Assembly: GCF_900112645.1 (NCBI RefSeq)
Contig: NZ_FOMO01000004.1
Location: 310,001 to 374,000, forward strand
DNA length: 64,000 nt
Direction of reading: 5' to 3'
Origin: Phytopseudomonas straminea
GTDB taxonomy: Bacteria; Pseudomonadota; Gammaproteobacteria; Pseudomonadales; Pseudomonadaceae
The notes beneath the pieces were generated by a model. It did not search any database, was not told the DNA's origin, and saw nothing but the letters and a program-made list of their open reading frames with translations. A program made the position numbers and the translations under genes. Of the stretch, positions 49,409 to 60,505 are shown piece after piece; within the stretch, counting starts at the first letter, position 1, and every line of letters starts with the position of its first letter.

Positions 49409-49463
49409 GGCAGCCGCTAATTTTTTTACGCAGGCAACGGACGCTCGGCACCTGAAAAAGCAA

Positions 49464-49493
49464 GGCCCCGGTCAGTGAACACTGACCGGGGCC
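49464..49493 (-). terminator. fxsA terminator
   Basis: GGCCCCGGTCAGT and ACTGACCGGGGCC form a perfect 13-bp stem with a 4-base loop, 18 bases after the fxsA stop. The minus strand continues TTGCTTTTTC, giving a U tract. It isolates fxsA from the groESL promoter. Confidence 0.85.
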
Positions 49494-49511
49494 CGGGAGC
49501 AGCGCGCGGGA

Positions 49512-49970
49512 TCAGTCGCGGCGCTCGTATTCACCTTCAAGCACATTGGGCTTGTGACCGCCGGGCTGGCCATTACGAGCCGCCATGTCATCGGCGAAAG
49601 CACGTTGCCGCTCGGCCTGCTCGGCAGCGCGTTGACGTACCCGCTCGACCAGCCAGCGGCGGGTGAAGGGCAGCAGGCAGAAAATGCCGATGACATCACT
49701 GATGAACCCCGGCAGCAGCAACAGGCCACCACCGACTGCCATCATCAGGCCCTGCAGCACTTCCTGATCCGGCATTTCGCCGCGCGCCAGGCGCTCGCGG
49801 GCACGCCAAGCGGTGGTGATACCGGCGATGCGCAGCATCAGGCCGCCGAAGATCGAGGTGAGAATCACCAGGGCAATGGTCGGCAGCACACCGATAGCAC
49901 TGCCCACCGAGATGAGCACGGCCAGCTCGAGAATCGGGAACAGCAGGAACAACAACGTGAAAATGCGCAT
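49512..49970 (-). CDS. fxsA: FxsA family membrane protein
   Basis: A 152-residue cytoplasmic-membrane protein with four hydrophobic segments in the first 110 residues (MRIFTLLFLLFPILELAVLI ... GGGLLLLPGFISDVIGIFCL) and a charged C-terminal tail. In E. coli FxsA prevents exclusion of phage T7 by the F plasmid; the normal function is unknown. It sits next to groESL as in other pseudomonads. Confidence 0.9.
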   Translation of the reverse strand: MRIFTLLFLLFPILELAVLISVGSAIGVLPTIALVILTSIFGGLMLRIAGITTAWRARERLARGEMPDQEVLQGLMMAVGGGLLLLPGFISDVIGIFCLLPFTRRWLVERVRQRAAEQAERQRAFADDMAARNGQPGGHKPNVLEGEYERRD

Positions 49971-50270
49971 CGCGGTTTCCTTGACGGAAGAACACCTTCC
50001 AGTAGGAGAGAAATATGGGGTGTTGCGCTTAATTCAAGCTGAAGTTTCGACTTCTCAAGTAGCCGCCACGTTCCAAGCCAGGCGACGCGGGGCTTCGGCT
50101 AGGCGAGCAGCGCTGTTACAGGATGTTGGTGATCGCGATTACAGGCACTGGTGCGCCGGCCTCGTCGCACTCTATGCTGCTGCCGGTACGTCATGGCAAT
50201 CGACCGGCGCGAACAAGCGAATCACCTTGCACCGGTACGACCCGTTCGACTCTCAATCAAGGGAATTGGC
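49971..50270. other. Divergent intergenic region
   Basis: 300 bases between the divergent fxsA and SDR genes. It must contain both promoters. AAGGGAATTGGC is the SDR ribosome site at its right edge. I see no repeat, RNA gene or plausible small ORF with a ribosome site. Confidence 0.4.
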
Positions 50271-51029
50271 ATGCAACTCCAAGACAAAGTCATCATCATC
50301 ACCGGCGGCGGCCAGGGCCTGGGCCGCGCCATGGCCGAGTATCTCGCCGAGCGCGGCGTGCGCCTGGCACTGGTCGACCTGAATCAGGAAAAGCTCGATG
50401 AAACCGCCACGGCCTGCCGGGCCATCGGCGTGCAGACGCGTACCTACCTGTGCAACGTGGCCAACGAAGAACAGGTGACTCAGACCGTGGCGCAGATCGC
50501 CGAGGACTTCGGTTCGATCAATGGCCTGGTCAACAACGCCGGCATCCTGCGCGATGGCCTGACCATCAAGGTCAAAGACGGCGAGATGAGCAAGATGAGC
50601 CTGGCCCAGTGGCAGTCGGTGATCGACGTCAACCTGACCGGCGTGTTCCTGTGTACTCGCGAAGTGGCGGCGAAGATGATCGAGCTGCAGAACGAGGGCG
50701 CGATCATCAATATTTCCTCGGTGTCGCGCGCCGGCAATATCGGCCAAGCCAACTACTCGGCAGCCAAGGCGGCGGTCGCTGCCGACACCGTGGTATGGGC
50801 CCGCGAGTTCGCCCGTTATGGCATCCGCGTGTCCGGCGTGGCGCCCGGATTCATCGAAACCGACATGGTCGCCAGCATGAAGCCCGAAGCGCTGCAGCGC
50901 ATGACCGACGTGATCCCGCTCAAGCGCCTCGGCAAGCCGCAGGAGATCGCCCACGCCATCGCCTTCCTATTGGAAAACGACTACTTCACCGGGCGCATCC
51001 TCGAACTCGACGGCGGCGTGCGGCTGTAA
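50271..51029 (+). CDS. SDR family oxidoreductase (FabG-like)
   Basis: A 252-residue classical short-chain dehydrogenase/reductase. It has the nucleotide motif TGGGQGLGRAM, NNAG, the catalytic Ser in ISSVSRAG and YSAAK. The Rossmann acidic residue in LVDLN favours NAD. Its place in the groEL-ampG core region suggests a housekeeping role but the substrate is unknown; FabG-type ketoacyl reduction is the generic alternative. A strong terminator follows. Confidence 0.88.
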   Translation: MQLQDKVIIITGGGQGLGRAMAEYLAERGVRLALVDLNQEKLDETATACRAIGVQTRTYLCNVANEEQVTQTVAQIAEDFGSINGLVNNAGILRDGLTIKVKDGEMSKMSLAQWQSVIDVNLTGVFLCTREVAAKMIELQNEGAIINISSVSRAGNIGQANYSAAKAAVAADTVVWAREFARYGIRVSGVAPGFIETDMVASMKPEALQRMTDVIPLKRLGKPQEIAHAIAFLLENDYFTGRILELDGGVRL

Positions 51030-51060
51030 GGCGTCAGCCGGCAAACGCCGGACAACAGAA

Positions 51061-51085
51061 AGCCCCGCATCTGGCGGGGCTTTTT
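51061..51085. terminator. Bidirectional intrinsic terminator
   Basis: AGCCCCGC and GCGGGGCT form an 8-bp stem with a 5-base loop and a T run, between the convergent SDR and DUF481 genes. Confidence 0.85.
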
Positions 51086-51103
51086 GCTGTGCATCGGCTT
51101 GGC

Positions 51104-52108
51104 TTACCAGCCTACACCGAAGCCCAGAGTGTAACGGGTTTCGTCCTTGTCGCCTTCCGATCCACTGACCTGATCCTTGGAAGCCTTCATGTTCAGCGAC
51201 GCCCAGTCGGTGACCTTGTAGCGCAGGCCCACTTCGGCATCCAGGGAATAATCGGCAGCGCCGGCCAGCGGCTTGCCAATCTCGCCATTGCTGAACAGCT
51301 CGATGGTCTTGCCGACCAGGTAGCGGTTGTAATCCCACTTCATACTGATGGCGTAGAAGTTATCCTTCTCGCCATTGGCAAACTCGTAGTCGGAACGGTT
51401 GATCAGGCCAGCCAGAGAGAAGGCGCCGAGTTCGTTATCCCAGAACTGGTAACCCGGACCGGTACCGACAGTGCGCTGACGGGCCAGATCCTCGATCTTG
51501 TCGCGCTTGTATTCCAGGCGCCCCTGCCAGAACCACTTCTCGTCGAGAAAGCGGTCCAGCGCGTACTCGGTGCTCCAGTTGTCGGTACTGACCACGTCGT
51601 CCTTGAGTTCGCGGTTGTAATCGACCTCGGCGTTGTGACGCCACTTGCCATGACGCGCCTGGGTCTTGAGATCGACATCGTAGTCATCGGTGTCGCGCTC
51701 GGCGCGCTTGTAGTCCATGGCCACGTCGACGTTGCCCTTCCACAGGAAGTCTTCCACCAGCGGCTTGGGCTTCATGATCTGCTTGATGCTGGCCAGCTCG
51801 ACGGTCTTGGGTGCAGCGCCATTGGCCAACGTCACCTTGCCGGGCTCTGCGGCCTGCAGCGACTTGGCCCGCTCGCCGGTGATGTCGTTTTCCTTGACCA
51901 GCAGTTCGCGGTCGCTTTCCAGAGTAGCGACCTGCTTCCAGTCCAGCGGGATGGAGCCGCCGTATTCGGTCTGCAGCATCAATTTGCCGCCGTCGAAGAC
52001 ACGGATGGTCCCGGTCAGGCGGTCGCCGTTCTTCATCCAGACGGTATCGGCCATCAGCGGCGTGGCGGCCACGCTAAGGCCCAGGCACAACAGAGTACGA
52101 GTAAACAT
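51104..52108 (-). CDS. DUF481 domain-containing outer-membrane protein
   Basis: A 334-residue protein with a signal peptide (MFTRTLLCLGLSVAATPLMA). A short N-terminal beta domain (VWMKNGDRLTGTIRVFDGG) resembles those seen before DUF481 barrels. The last 220 residues are alternating beta strands with the barrel ending TLGFGVGW, an aromatic end typical of outer-membrane proteins. It probably forms an outer-membrane beta-barrel similar to YdiY; the function is unknown. Confidence 0.85.
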   Translation of the reverse strand: MFTRTLLCLGLSVAATPLMADTVWMKNGDRLTGTIRVFDGGKLMLQTEYGGSIPLDWKQVATLESDRELLVKENDITGERAKSLQAAEPGKVTLANGAAPKTVELASIKQIMKPKPLVEDFLWKGNVDVAMDYKRAERDTDDYDVDLKTQARHGKWRHNAEVDYNRELKDDVVSTDNWSTEYALDRFLDEKWFWQGRLEYKRDKIEDLARQRTVGTGPGYQFWDNELGAFSLAGLINRSDYEFANGEKDNFYAISMKWDYNRYLVGKTIELFSNGEIGKPLAGAADYSLDAEVGLRYKVTDWASLNMKASKDQVSGSEGDKDETRYTLGFGVGW

Positions 52109-52240
52109 AAGCGGACGAGTCTGCTCCGGTTCGCGGGAAATCGGGCATTATCCGCATACCCGAAAATTGAGCAAGAAATGACCGACGGAAATGCCTTGAG
52201 TTCATCGAGAGCCGTTATTCGTCGGCCTCAGGAGTCTGTA

Positions 52241-52606
52241 ATGCCCGCGCTACAGCCCGGTGACAACGCCCCTCGTCCAGACGATCAGCAAGCCCGCCGC
52301 GATGCCCTTTATCTGGCGCTGGCCCAGGTGCCGCCCGGCAAGGTGGTGACCTATGGCGAACTGGCGGCGCTGGCCGGCCTGGGACGTGCAGCGCGCTGGG
52401 TCGGCCGCACCCTAGGCCAGTTGCCGGACGGCACCACCCTGCCCTGGCATCGGGTGGTCGCGGCTGGCGGCCGGTTGAGCCTGACAGCAGACTCGCCAAG
52501 CGGGGTTGAACAACGTGCCCGATTGCGCGTCGAAGGGGTGCTATCCCACAATGGTCGGGTGGATATCCGACGCCACGGCTGGCGGCCCCTGGAGCACGAG
52601 GCATGA
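52241..52606 (+). CDS. Alkyltransferase-like protein (ATL), MGMT homologue
   Basis: A 121-residue member of the O6-alkylguanine DNA alkyltransferase family. The helix-turn-helix (VTYGELAALAGLGRAARWVG) and the active-site region are clear, but the acceptor motif reads PWHRVV, with Trp replacing the reactive Cys of PCHRV. That substitution defines ATL proteins, which bind O6-alkylguanine and hand the lesion to nucleotide excision repair without removing it. ATG at 52241 follows CAGGAG by 8 bases. Confidence 0.9.
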   Translation: MPALQPGDNAPRPDDQQARRDALYLALAQVPPGKVVTYGELAALAGLGRAARWVGRTLGQLPDGTTLPWHRVVAAGGRLSLTADSPSGVEQRARLRVEGVLSHNGRVDIRRHGWRPLEHEA

Positions 52607-52706
52607 GACTCGCGGCGCCACGCGCAACCGGCTTGCACTGACCCGACCCTAGCCCCTAGAGTGCGCCACTTGTTCATGCTTTCTCCCTCCAGGCCGATCC
52701 CCCTCA

Positions 52707-54251
52707 ATGCATCGTAAAAGCTGGCGCGACGCGGTCGCCGCCTATTCCAGCCCCTCGACACTGGTTCTTCTGGTGCTGGGCTTTGCCGCCGGCCTGCCTT
52801 ACATGTTGGTGTTCTCGACCCTGTCGGTGTGGCTGCGCGAAGCCGGCGTGGCGCGGGAAACCATCGGTTTCGCCAGCCTGATCGGCCTGGCTTACGCCTT
52901 CAAATGGGTGTGGTCGCCGCTGCTCGACCAATGGCGCCTGCCGCTGCTCGGCAAGCTCGGCAGGCGACGTTCCTGGCTGGTGCTGTCGCAGATTCTGATC
53001 GCCGTCGGCCTCGCCGGCATGGCGCTGTGCGATCCGCACACCCACCTGACCTGGCTGATCGCCCTCGCCGTGCTGGTGGCCTTCGCCTCGGCAACCCAGG
53101 ACATCGCTGTCGATGCCTACCGTCTGGAGATCGTCGACGACACCCGCCAGGCCGCCCTGGCCGCCAGCTACATGGCCGGCTACCGGGTCGCCGCGCTGCT
53201 CGCCACCGCCGGCGCACTGTACGTCGCCGAGGGCCTCGGCTCGACCACCCTGCTCTACCAGCACGCCGCCTGGGCCGGCACCTACCTGCTGTTCGCCCTG
53301 CTGATGCTGCCGGGCCTCCTGACCAGCCTGTGGATGAAAGAGCCGGCGGTGTCGATGAAGACCCAGCTGGCCGCCGCCAAGTATGGATTCAGCCACCAGA
53401 TCGCCTCGGTGCTGGTGCTGATCGTGCTGCTGGTGTCGGTGCCGGCGATGTTCACCCAGCTCTACAACACCGACTTCCCCAGTCTGGTCACCGGTGAAGC
53501 CACGCTGCTGGACCTGTTGCTCGAGGACCGCGCCTTCCTGCGCGCCATCCTCTATACGATCCTGACTGCCCTGTGCCTGTCGTCCATGGGCCGCCGCGGA
53601 CTGGCGCCAGTACTCACGCCGGTCAACGACTTCATCCTGCGTTACCGCTGGCAGGCCTTCCTGCTACTGGGGTTGATCGCCACCTACCGCATGTCCGACA
53701 CGGTCATGGGCGTGATGGCCAACGTCTTCTACATCGACCAGGGCTTTACCAAGGACCAGATCGCCAGCGTCAGCAAACTGTTTGGGCTGATCATGACCCT
53801 GGTCGGCGCCGGTGCCGGCGGGTTGCTGATCGTGCGCTTCGGCATCATGCCGATCCTGTTCATCGGCGGCGCGGCGTCGGCGGCCACCAACCTGCTGTTC
53901 ATGGCCCTGGCTGGCATGGGCGCCAACCTGCAAATGCTGATCTTCACCATCTCGGCGGACAACTTCAGCTCCGGCCTGGCCACGGCGGCGTTCGTCGCCT
54001 ACCTGTCGAGCCTGACCAACCTGAAGTTCTCCGCCACCCAGTACGCGCTGCTGAGCTCCATCATGCTGCTGCTGCCACGGTTGATCGGCGGCTATTCCGG
54101 CGTACTGGTGGAGAAGTTCGGCTACGCGGATTTCTTCCTGATCACCGCACTGATGGGCGTACCGACCCTGCTGCTGATCCTGCTGCAGTGGCATCGCCAG
54201 GGTAACCGGGCCAGCGCGCTACCGGCCGACGAGCCACCGAAGCAGGAATGA
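52707..54251 (+). CDS. ampG: Muropeptide MFS transporter AmpG
   Basis: A 514-residue permease with about 14 membrane segments. AmpG features are the first helix SSPSTLVLLVLGFAAGLPYM, the loop LGRRRSWLVLSQ between helices 2 and 3, and SATQDIAVDAYRLEI. It imports GlcNAc-anhydroMurNAc peptides for cell-wall recycling and, in AmpC producers, signals beta-lactam damage. It is a single-gene unit ending in a strong terminator. Confidence 0.93.
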   Translation: MHRKSWRDAVAAYSSPSTLVLLVLGFAAGLPYMLVFSTLSVWLREAGVARETIGFASLIGLAYAFKWVWSPLLDQWRLPLLGKLGRRRSWLVLSQILIAVGLAGMALCDPHTHLTWLIALAVLVAFASATQDIAVDAYRLEIVDDTRQAALAASYMAGYRVAALLATAGALYVAEGLGSTTLLYQHAAWAGTYLLFALLMLPGLLTSLWMKEPAVSMKTQLAAAKYGFSHQIASVLVLIVLLVSVPAMFTQLYNTDFPSLVTGEATLLDLLLEDRAFLRAILYTILTALCLSSMGRRGLAPVLTPVNDFILRYRWQAFLLLGLIATYRMSDTVMGVMANVFYIDQGFTKDQIASVSKLFGLIMTLVGAGAGGLLIVRFGIMPILFIGGAASAATNLLFMALAGMGANLQMLIFTISADNFSSGLATAAFVAYLSSLTNLKFSATQYALLSSIMLLLPRLIGGYSGVLVEKFGYADFFLITALMGVPTLLLILLQWHRQGNRASALPADEPPKQE

Positions 54252-54259
54252 CGCCCATG

Positions 54260-54285
54260 AAAAAGCCGACTCTCGTCGGCTTTTT
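54260..54285. terminator. Bidirectional intrinsic terminator
   Basis: AAAAAGCCGAC and GTCGGCTTTTT form a perfect 11-bp stem around TCTC, between the convergent ampG and mscS genes. Confidence 0.9.
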
Positions 54286-54304
54286 CGTTTCTGCGGGCCG
54301 CGCG

Positions 54305-55141
54305 TCAGCCGGCCTTGCCCTGCTGCATCATCTGCACCATGCGCGGCGGCTGCGCCAGCTCGACGCCCTCGGCGCGCAGACGATCGCGCACGCTCTCGTT
54401 GAGCATGAAGATCACTGGCCAGTAATCGCCGGCAGCCGTCCACATGCGCAGCGACAGGTTGATCGAGGTTTCGCCCAGGCTAGATACCACCACCACCGGC
54501 GCCGGCTCCTGATGCACGCGCGCATCCTTGGAAAGCTCCAGCAGCACTTCGCGAGCCTTGGCCAGGTCGGCATCGTAGTCGAGCTTCACGTCGTACAGCA
54601 CCTGGCGGGTGTTCTGCCGCGAGTGGTTGGTGATGATGCCGTTGGACAGGGTGCCGTTGGGCACGATCACCACCTTGTTGTCACCGGTACGCAGCACGGT
54701 GTGGAAGATCTGGATGTAGTCCACCGAACCGGAAACACCCTGGGCCTCGATGAAGTCGCCGGCCTTGAAGGGGCGGAACAGCATGATCAGCACGCCGCCG
54801 GCGAAGTTCGCGAGGCTGCCCTGCAGCGCCAGGCCGATGGCCAGGCCCGCCGCACCGATCACCGCGATGAACGAGGTGGTCTCCACGCCGATCATCGACG
54901 CCACGCTGATGATCAGCAGCACTTTGAGCACAATGCTCGCCAGGCTACCGATGAAACTGCTCAGCGCGCGGTCGACCTTGCGGCCGTCCATCAGGGCGCT
55001 GACCTTGCTGGTCAGCTTGCTGATCAGCCACCAGCCGATCAGCAGGGTAACGATGGCCAGGGCCAGCTTGCCGCTGTACTGCAGCAATACCGGAATCCAG
55101 GCCTGTGACATGACGACCAGCTGGTCGATGCTCATATCCAT
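54305..55141 (-). CDS. mscS: Small-conductance mechanosensitive channel (MscS family)
   Basis: A 278-residue channel of the minimal MscS type. Three membrane segments are followed by the pore-lining TM3 signature GAAGLAIGLALQGSLANFAG and the beta domain (VIVPNGTLSNGIITN). It releases solutes on hypo-osmotic shock. It lies 116 bases downstream of yajQ, behind a terminator. Confidence 0.92.
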   Translation of the reverse strand: MDMSIDQLVVMSQAWIPVLLQYSGKLALAIVTLLIGWWLISKLTSKVSALMDGRKVDRALSSFIGSLASIVLKVLLIISVASMIGVETTSFIAVIGAAGLAIGLALQGSLANFAGGVLIMLFRPFKAGDFIEAQGVSGSVDYIQIFHTVLRTGDNKVVIVPNGTLSNGIITNHSRQNTRQVLYDVKLDYDADLAKAREVLLELSKDARVHQEPAPVVVVSSLGETSINLSLRMWTAAGDYWPVIFMLNESVRDRLRAEGVELAQPPRMVQMMQQGKAG

Positions 55142-55169
55142 CGGGCATTCCTTCTAGCAATTCAAACGA

Positions 55170-55195
55170 AAACGCCATGGCAGGCCATGGCGTTT
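55170..55195 (-). terminator. yajQ terminator
   Basis: AAACGCCATGG and CCATGGCGTTT form a perfect 11-bp stem with a CAGG loop, 63 bases after the yajQ stop. The minus strand continues TTCGTTTGAATTG, a weak U tract. Confidence 0.7.
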
Positions 55196-55257
55196 GCTCG
55201 GGCGTTCACGAACTTGCGACGCTGCCGTTCCGTCGGGGTTCAATAAACCCCGCCCTA

Positions 55258-55737
55258 TCAGTCGCGGAAATTGTTGTACTGCAGGGGCATGCCGAAGTCC
55301 TTGCCGCGCAGCGAGGCGATGCATTCCTGCAGGTCGTCGCGCTTCTTGCCAGTAACGCGCACCTGCTCGCCCTGGATGGCGGCCTGCACTTTGAGCTTGG
55401 CGTCCTTGATGTGGGCGACGATCTTCTTGGCCAGCTCCTTGTCGATGCCTTCGCGGAATTCGACTTCCTGCTTGATCACCTTGCCGGACGCATACGGGTC
55501 CTTGGTCTCCATGCACTGGCTGTCGATCTTGCGCTTGATCAGGCAGCTGCGAATGATGTCGAGCATCTGCTCAAGCATGAAATCGGCTTCGGCGGTCAGC
55601 GTAACGGCCTTGTCCTTGACTTCGAAACTGCACTTGCCGCGCAGGTCGAAGCGCCGCTCCAGCTCCTTGGTGGCATTATCCAGGGCGTTGGTGAGTTCGT
55701 GTTTGTCCAGCTCCGACACCACGTCGAACGAGGGCAT
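55258..55737 (-). CDS. YajQ family cyclic di-GMP-binding protein
   Basis: A 159-residue YajQ protein starting [20 protein letters not shown], with the C-terminal [19 protein letters not shown] and final LQYNNFRD. Family members in Xanthomonas and Pseudomonas bind c-di-GMP and interact with transcription factors. GGAGG stands about 6 bases before the ATG at 55737; the longer frame adds 12 residues not seen in the family. Confidence 0.94.
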   Translation of the reverse strand: MPSFDVVSELDKHELTNALDNATKELERRFDLRGKCSFEVKDKAVTLTAEADFMLEQMLDIIRSCLIKRKIDSQCMETKDPYASGKVIKQEVEFREGIDKELAKKIVAHIKDAKLKVQAAIQGEQVRVTGKKRDDLQECIASLRGKDFGMPLQYNNFRD

Positions 55738-55994
55738 GGAATTCCTCCAGTTAAAAAGCGCGACCGGCAGCACCGTTTCGCGAGTCGCTGCCGGCAGCCG
55801 CCTTGGCCGCGCTACGAATGCATCGGGCTGGGCGCCAGTTCGCGAGATCGTGAATTAAGTCTGCGCAAATCGCGCGGATGGCTTGACGATAAAATTGGCG
55901 CGATCATTATATCCGCTCTGATACAGATCGCTCGGCGTTGTATTGGTTACTCCCTTCCCTCGACCTGTTTTCCTGCCCGCGAGTGCCATAAAAA

Positions 55995-57865
<1,871 letters not shown>

Positions 57866-57911
57866 GTCACGCGCTACCCTGCGCCCTCACCTGCCACCAC
57901 GAAACACGCCC

Positions 57912-59915
57912 ATGCGTCTGCGCCACCGCCTGAAGAACCTGCCCGTAGGCCGAAAGCTGCTCGCTGCCCTGCTGGTCCTGCTGGCCGCCGTGCTGGTGGT
58001 CGCCAACATGACCTTCATCAGCGCGGCCTACTGGATCTCCCAGGAAAGCGTCGCGCCCCAGGCGCTGCAGACCTTGGGCCGGCTGTTCGCCACTCCCGCC
58101 CTGAGCCGCGACGCCCTGAGCTCTCCCGAAAACGCCCATGAGCTACTCAAGCGCCTGGAGGGTTATGGCCCACTACGCGCCGCGGTGATCTACGACGCCG
58201 ACGGCAATAGCATGGCGCAGTTGCAGAGGGGCGAGAAACTCGACCTACCCGAGCAGGTCGCTGCTCTGGACAACTGGCGCATCGGTGAATTTCGCGCCAA
58301 CCAGTTGGTCGAGCTGCCGCGATCCGATGCTCCGCCAGGCCACCTGCTACTGGTCGCATCCAGTGAGTTGCCGGGCGCGTTCTACACCGGCACCGTCACC
58401 GCCAGCCTGGTGATCCTGCTGTTCAGCCTGGTGCTATGGCTGTTGGTGGCGCGGCAGATCCGCCGCCTGGTCACCAGCCCGATCAAACGCCTGGAAGAGC
58501 TGACCCGCCAGGTCACCCGCGAAGAGAACTACTCGCTGCGCGCGCGACGCGGCAACCGCGACGAAATCGGTAGCCTGGCCGAAGCCTTCAACACCATGCT
58601 CGAGCGCATCGAGGCCCGCGAACAGCAGCTCAAGCGTGCCCGCGACGATTCCGAAGAGGCTTACAACCAGGCCCGCGGTCTGGCCGAGGAAACCCGCCTG
58701 TCGAACCGCAAGCTGGAACTCGAAGTGCAGGTTCGCAGCAAGATCGAGAAGAAGCTCACGGGCTTCCAGAACTACCTCAACAGCATCATCGACTCCATGC
58801 CCTCGGCGCTCATCGCCCTCGACGAGCAGCTCTATGTGGCGCAGTGGAATCAGGAGGCCAGTGCGCTGTCTGGCACATCCATCGACGAGGCTGTCAACCA
58901 GCCGGTGTTCCTCGCCTTCCCGCTGCTCAAGCCGTACCTGTCCAAACTCAAGCGCACCGCCGAGCAACATCGGGTCGAGAAGATCGAACGCGTTACCTGG
59001 ATTCGCGATGACGAGCCCCATCACTACGCCCTGACCTTCTATCCGCTGATCGGCAGCATCGGCCGTGGCGTGGTGATCCGCATCGACGACATCACCCAGC
59101 GCCTGAATCTCGAAGAGGTCATGGTGCAGTCCGAGAAGATGCTTTCCGTGGGCGGCCTGGCGGCCGGCATGGCGCACGAGATCAACAACCCGCTGGGCGC
59201 CATCCTGCACAACGTGCAGAACATCCGCCGGCGCCTGTCGCCGGAGCTTCCACGCAATCAGGAGCAAGCCGAATTGGCCGGCGTCAGCCTGCCGGCCATT
59301 GACCGATACCTGGTAGCGCGGGAGATCCCTATGCTGCTCGACGGCATCCAGCAGGCCGGTGCACGAGCCTCGAAGATCGTCACCCACATGCTCAGCTTCA
59401 GCCGCCTGAGCAACCGTCAGCTGGCGCCCTGCCAGTTGCCGGCGCTGATCGACCAGGCGGTGGAGATCGCCAGCAACGACTTCGACCTGACCGAAAGCTT
59501 CGACTTCAAGAGCCTGCTGATCCAGCGTGAATTCGACCCGCAGCTGGGGCCAATTCCCGGCATCGCCAACGAACTGGAGCAGGTGCTGCTCAACCTGCTG
59601 AAGAACGCTGCCCAGGCCATTCACCTGCGTGAAGACGAAAGTGAGCCCGGCAAGCTGATACTGCGCACGCGCCTGGCGCCGCCCTGGGCCGAAGTGCAGG
59701 TCGAAGACAATGGCGTGGGCATCCCCGAAGCCGTGCGCAAGCGCATCTTCGAACCGTTCTTCACCACCAAAGAGGTCGGTCAAGGCACCGGACTGGGACT
59801 TTCGGTGTCGTACTTCATCGTCACCAACAACCACAAGGGCCAGATGGAAGTGCACTCGCGCACCGGCCAGGGCACCTGTTTCACCCTGCGCCTGCCCCTG
59901 GGCGCCAGCAGCTGA
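57912..59915 (+). CDS. Sensor histidine kinase with HAMP and PAS domains
   Basis: A 667-residue membrane kinase. Order: TM1 (17-40), a periplasmic CHASE8-like sensor (41-155), TM2 (160-180), HAMP (about 181-235), coiled coil, PAS (about 285-395), HisKA with phospho-acceptor H422 in AHEINNPLG, and HATPase_c with N box LLNLLKNAAQAI, G1 EDNGVGIP and G2 GTGLGLSVS. It lacks its own receiver. It lies 46 bases after the panE-like gene and near the REC/degenerate-GGDEF gene, a likely functional partner. Confidence 0.9.
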   Translation: MRLRHRLKNLPVGRKLLAALLVLLAAVLVVANMTFISAAYWISQESVAPQALQTLGRLFATPALSRDALSSPENAHELLKRLEGYGPLRAAVIYDADGNSMAQLQRGEKLDLPEQVAALDNWRIGEFRANQLVELPRSDAPPGHLLLVASSELPGAFYTGTVTASLVILLFSLVLWLLVARQIRRLVTSPIKRLEELTRQVTREENYSLRARRGNRDEIGSLAEAFNTMLERIEAREQQLKRARDDSEEAYNQARGLAEETRLSNRKLELEVQVRSKIEKKLTGFQNYLNSIIDSMPSALIALDEQLYVAQWNQEASALSGTSIDEAVNQPVFLAFPLLKPYLSKLKRTAEQHRVEKIERVTWIRDDEPHHYALTFYPLIGSIGRGVVIRIDDITQRLNLEEVMVQSEKMLSVGGLAAGMAHEINNPLGAILHNVQNIRRRLSPELPRNQEQAELAGVSLPAIDRYLVAREIPMLLDGIQQAGARASKIVTHMLSFSRLSNRQLAPCQLPALIDQAVEIASNDFDLTESFDFKSLLIQREFDPQLGPIPGIANELEQVLLNLLKNAAQAIHLREDESEPGKLILRTRLAPPWAEVQVEDNGVGIPEAVRKRIFEPFFTTKEVGQGTGLGLSVSYFIVTNNHKGQMEVHSRTGQGTCFTLRLPLGASS

Positions 59916-59929
59916 TCAGCGGAGACCCC

Positions 59930-60505
59930 ATGGGTTATCGACTCTCGAAAATCTACACGCGCACCGGCGATGCCGGACAAACCGGTCTGGCCGACGGCCG
60001 CCGCGTCGCCAAGGATCATCCGCGCATCGAAGCCATCGGCGAAGTGGACACCCTCAACAGCCAGCTCGGCCTGCTACTCGCCGACCTGCTCGAGCAGCAG
60101 GCTAACCACCCGGGTCTCGGCGAGCTTGTCGAAGTGCTCGCGCCCTGCCAGCACCGCCTGTTCGACCTCGGTGGCGAGCTGGCGATGCCCGAGTACCAAG
60201 CGCTGCAGGGCGCCGAAATCGAGCGCCTGGAAGCGGCCATCGACCGCTGGAACGAGGAAGTCGGGCCGCTCACCAACTTCATCCTGCCCGGCGGCTCACG
60301 GCTGATCGCCCAGGCCCACCTGTGTCGCAGCAGCGCCCGCACCGCCGAGCGACGCTGCGGCCAGCTGCATACCATCGAACCACTGCGCGGTGAGTTGCTG
60401 GCCTACATCAACCGGCTGTCCGACCTGCTGTTCGTGGCCGCGCGGCTGATCGCCAGGCGCCAGGGCATCGACGAAGTGCTCTGGCAGGCCGCCGTCAAAG
60501 GCTGA
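59930..60505 (+). CDS. Cob(I)yrinic acid a,c-diamide adenosyltransferase (PduO type)
   Basis: A 191-residue ATP:cob(I)alamin adenosyltransferase. The N-terminal ATP-binding loop KIYTRTGDAGQTGLADG, EVDTLNSQLGLL and the C-terminal SSARTAERR with INRLSDLLFVAAR are conserved. It converts corrinoid to adenosylcobalamin. It is 14 bases after the kinase gene and its 3' end overlaps the convergent pseudouridine synthase gene by 11 bases. Confidence 0.93.
   Translation: MGYRLSKIYTRTGDAGQTGLADGRRVAKDHPRIEAIGEVDTLNSQLGLLLADLLEQQANHPGLGELVEVLAPCQHRLFDLGGELAMPEYQALQGAEIERLEAAIDRWNEEVGPLTNFILPGGSRLIAQAHLCRSSARTAERRCGQLHTIEPLRGELLAYINRLSDLLFVAARLIARRQGIDEVLWQAAVKG

Noticed and set aside
50450..52240. Extension of the ATL gene into a protein of over 700 residues
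   Set aside because: The first 597 codons overlap the SDR gene in another frame and DUF481 in antisense; the ATL domain starts at the well-placed ATG 52241.
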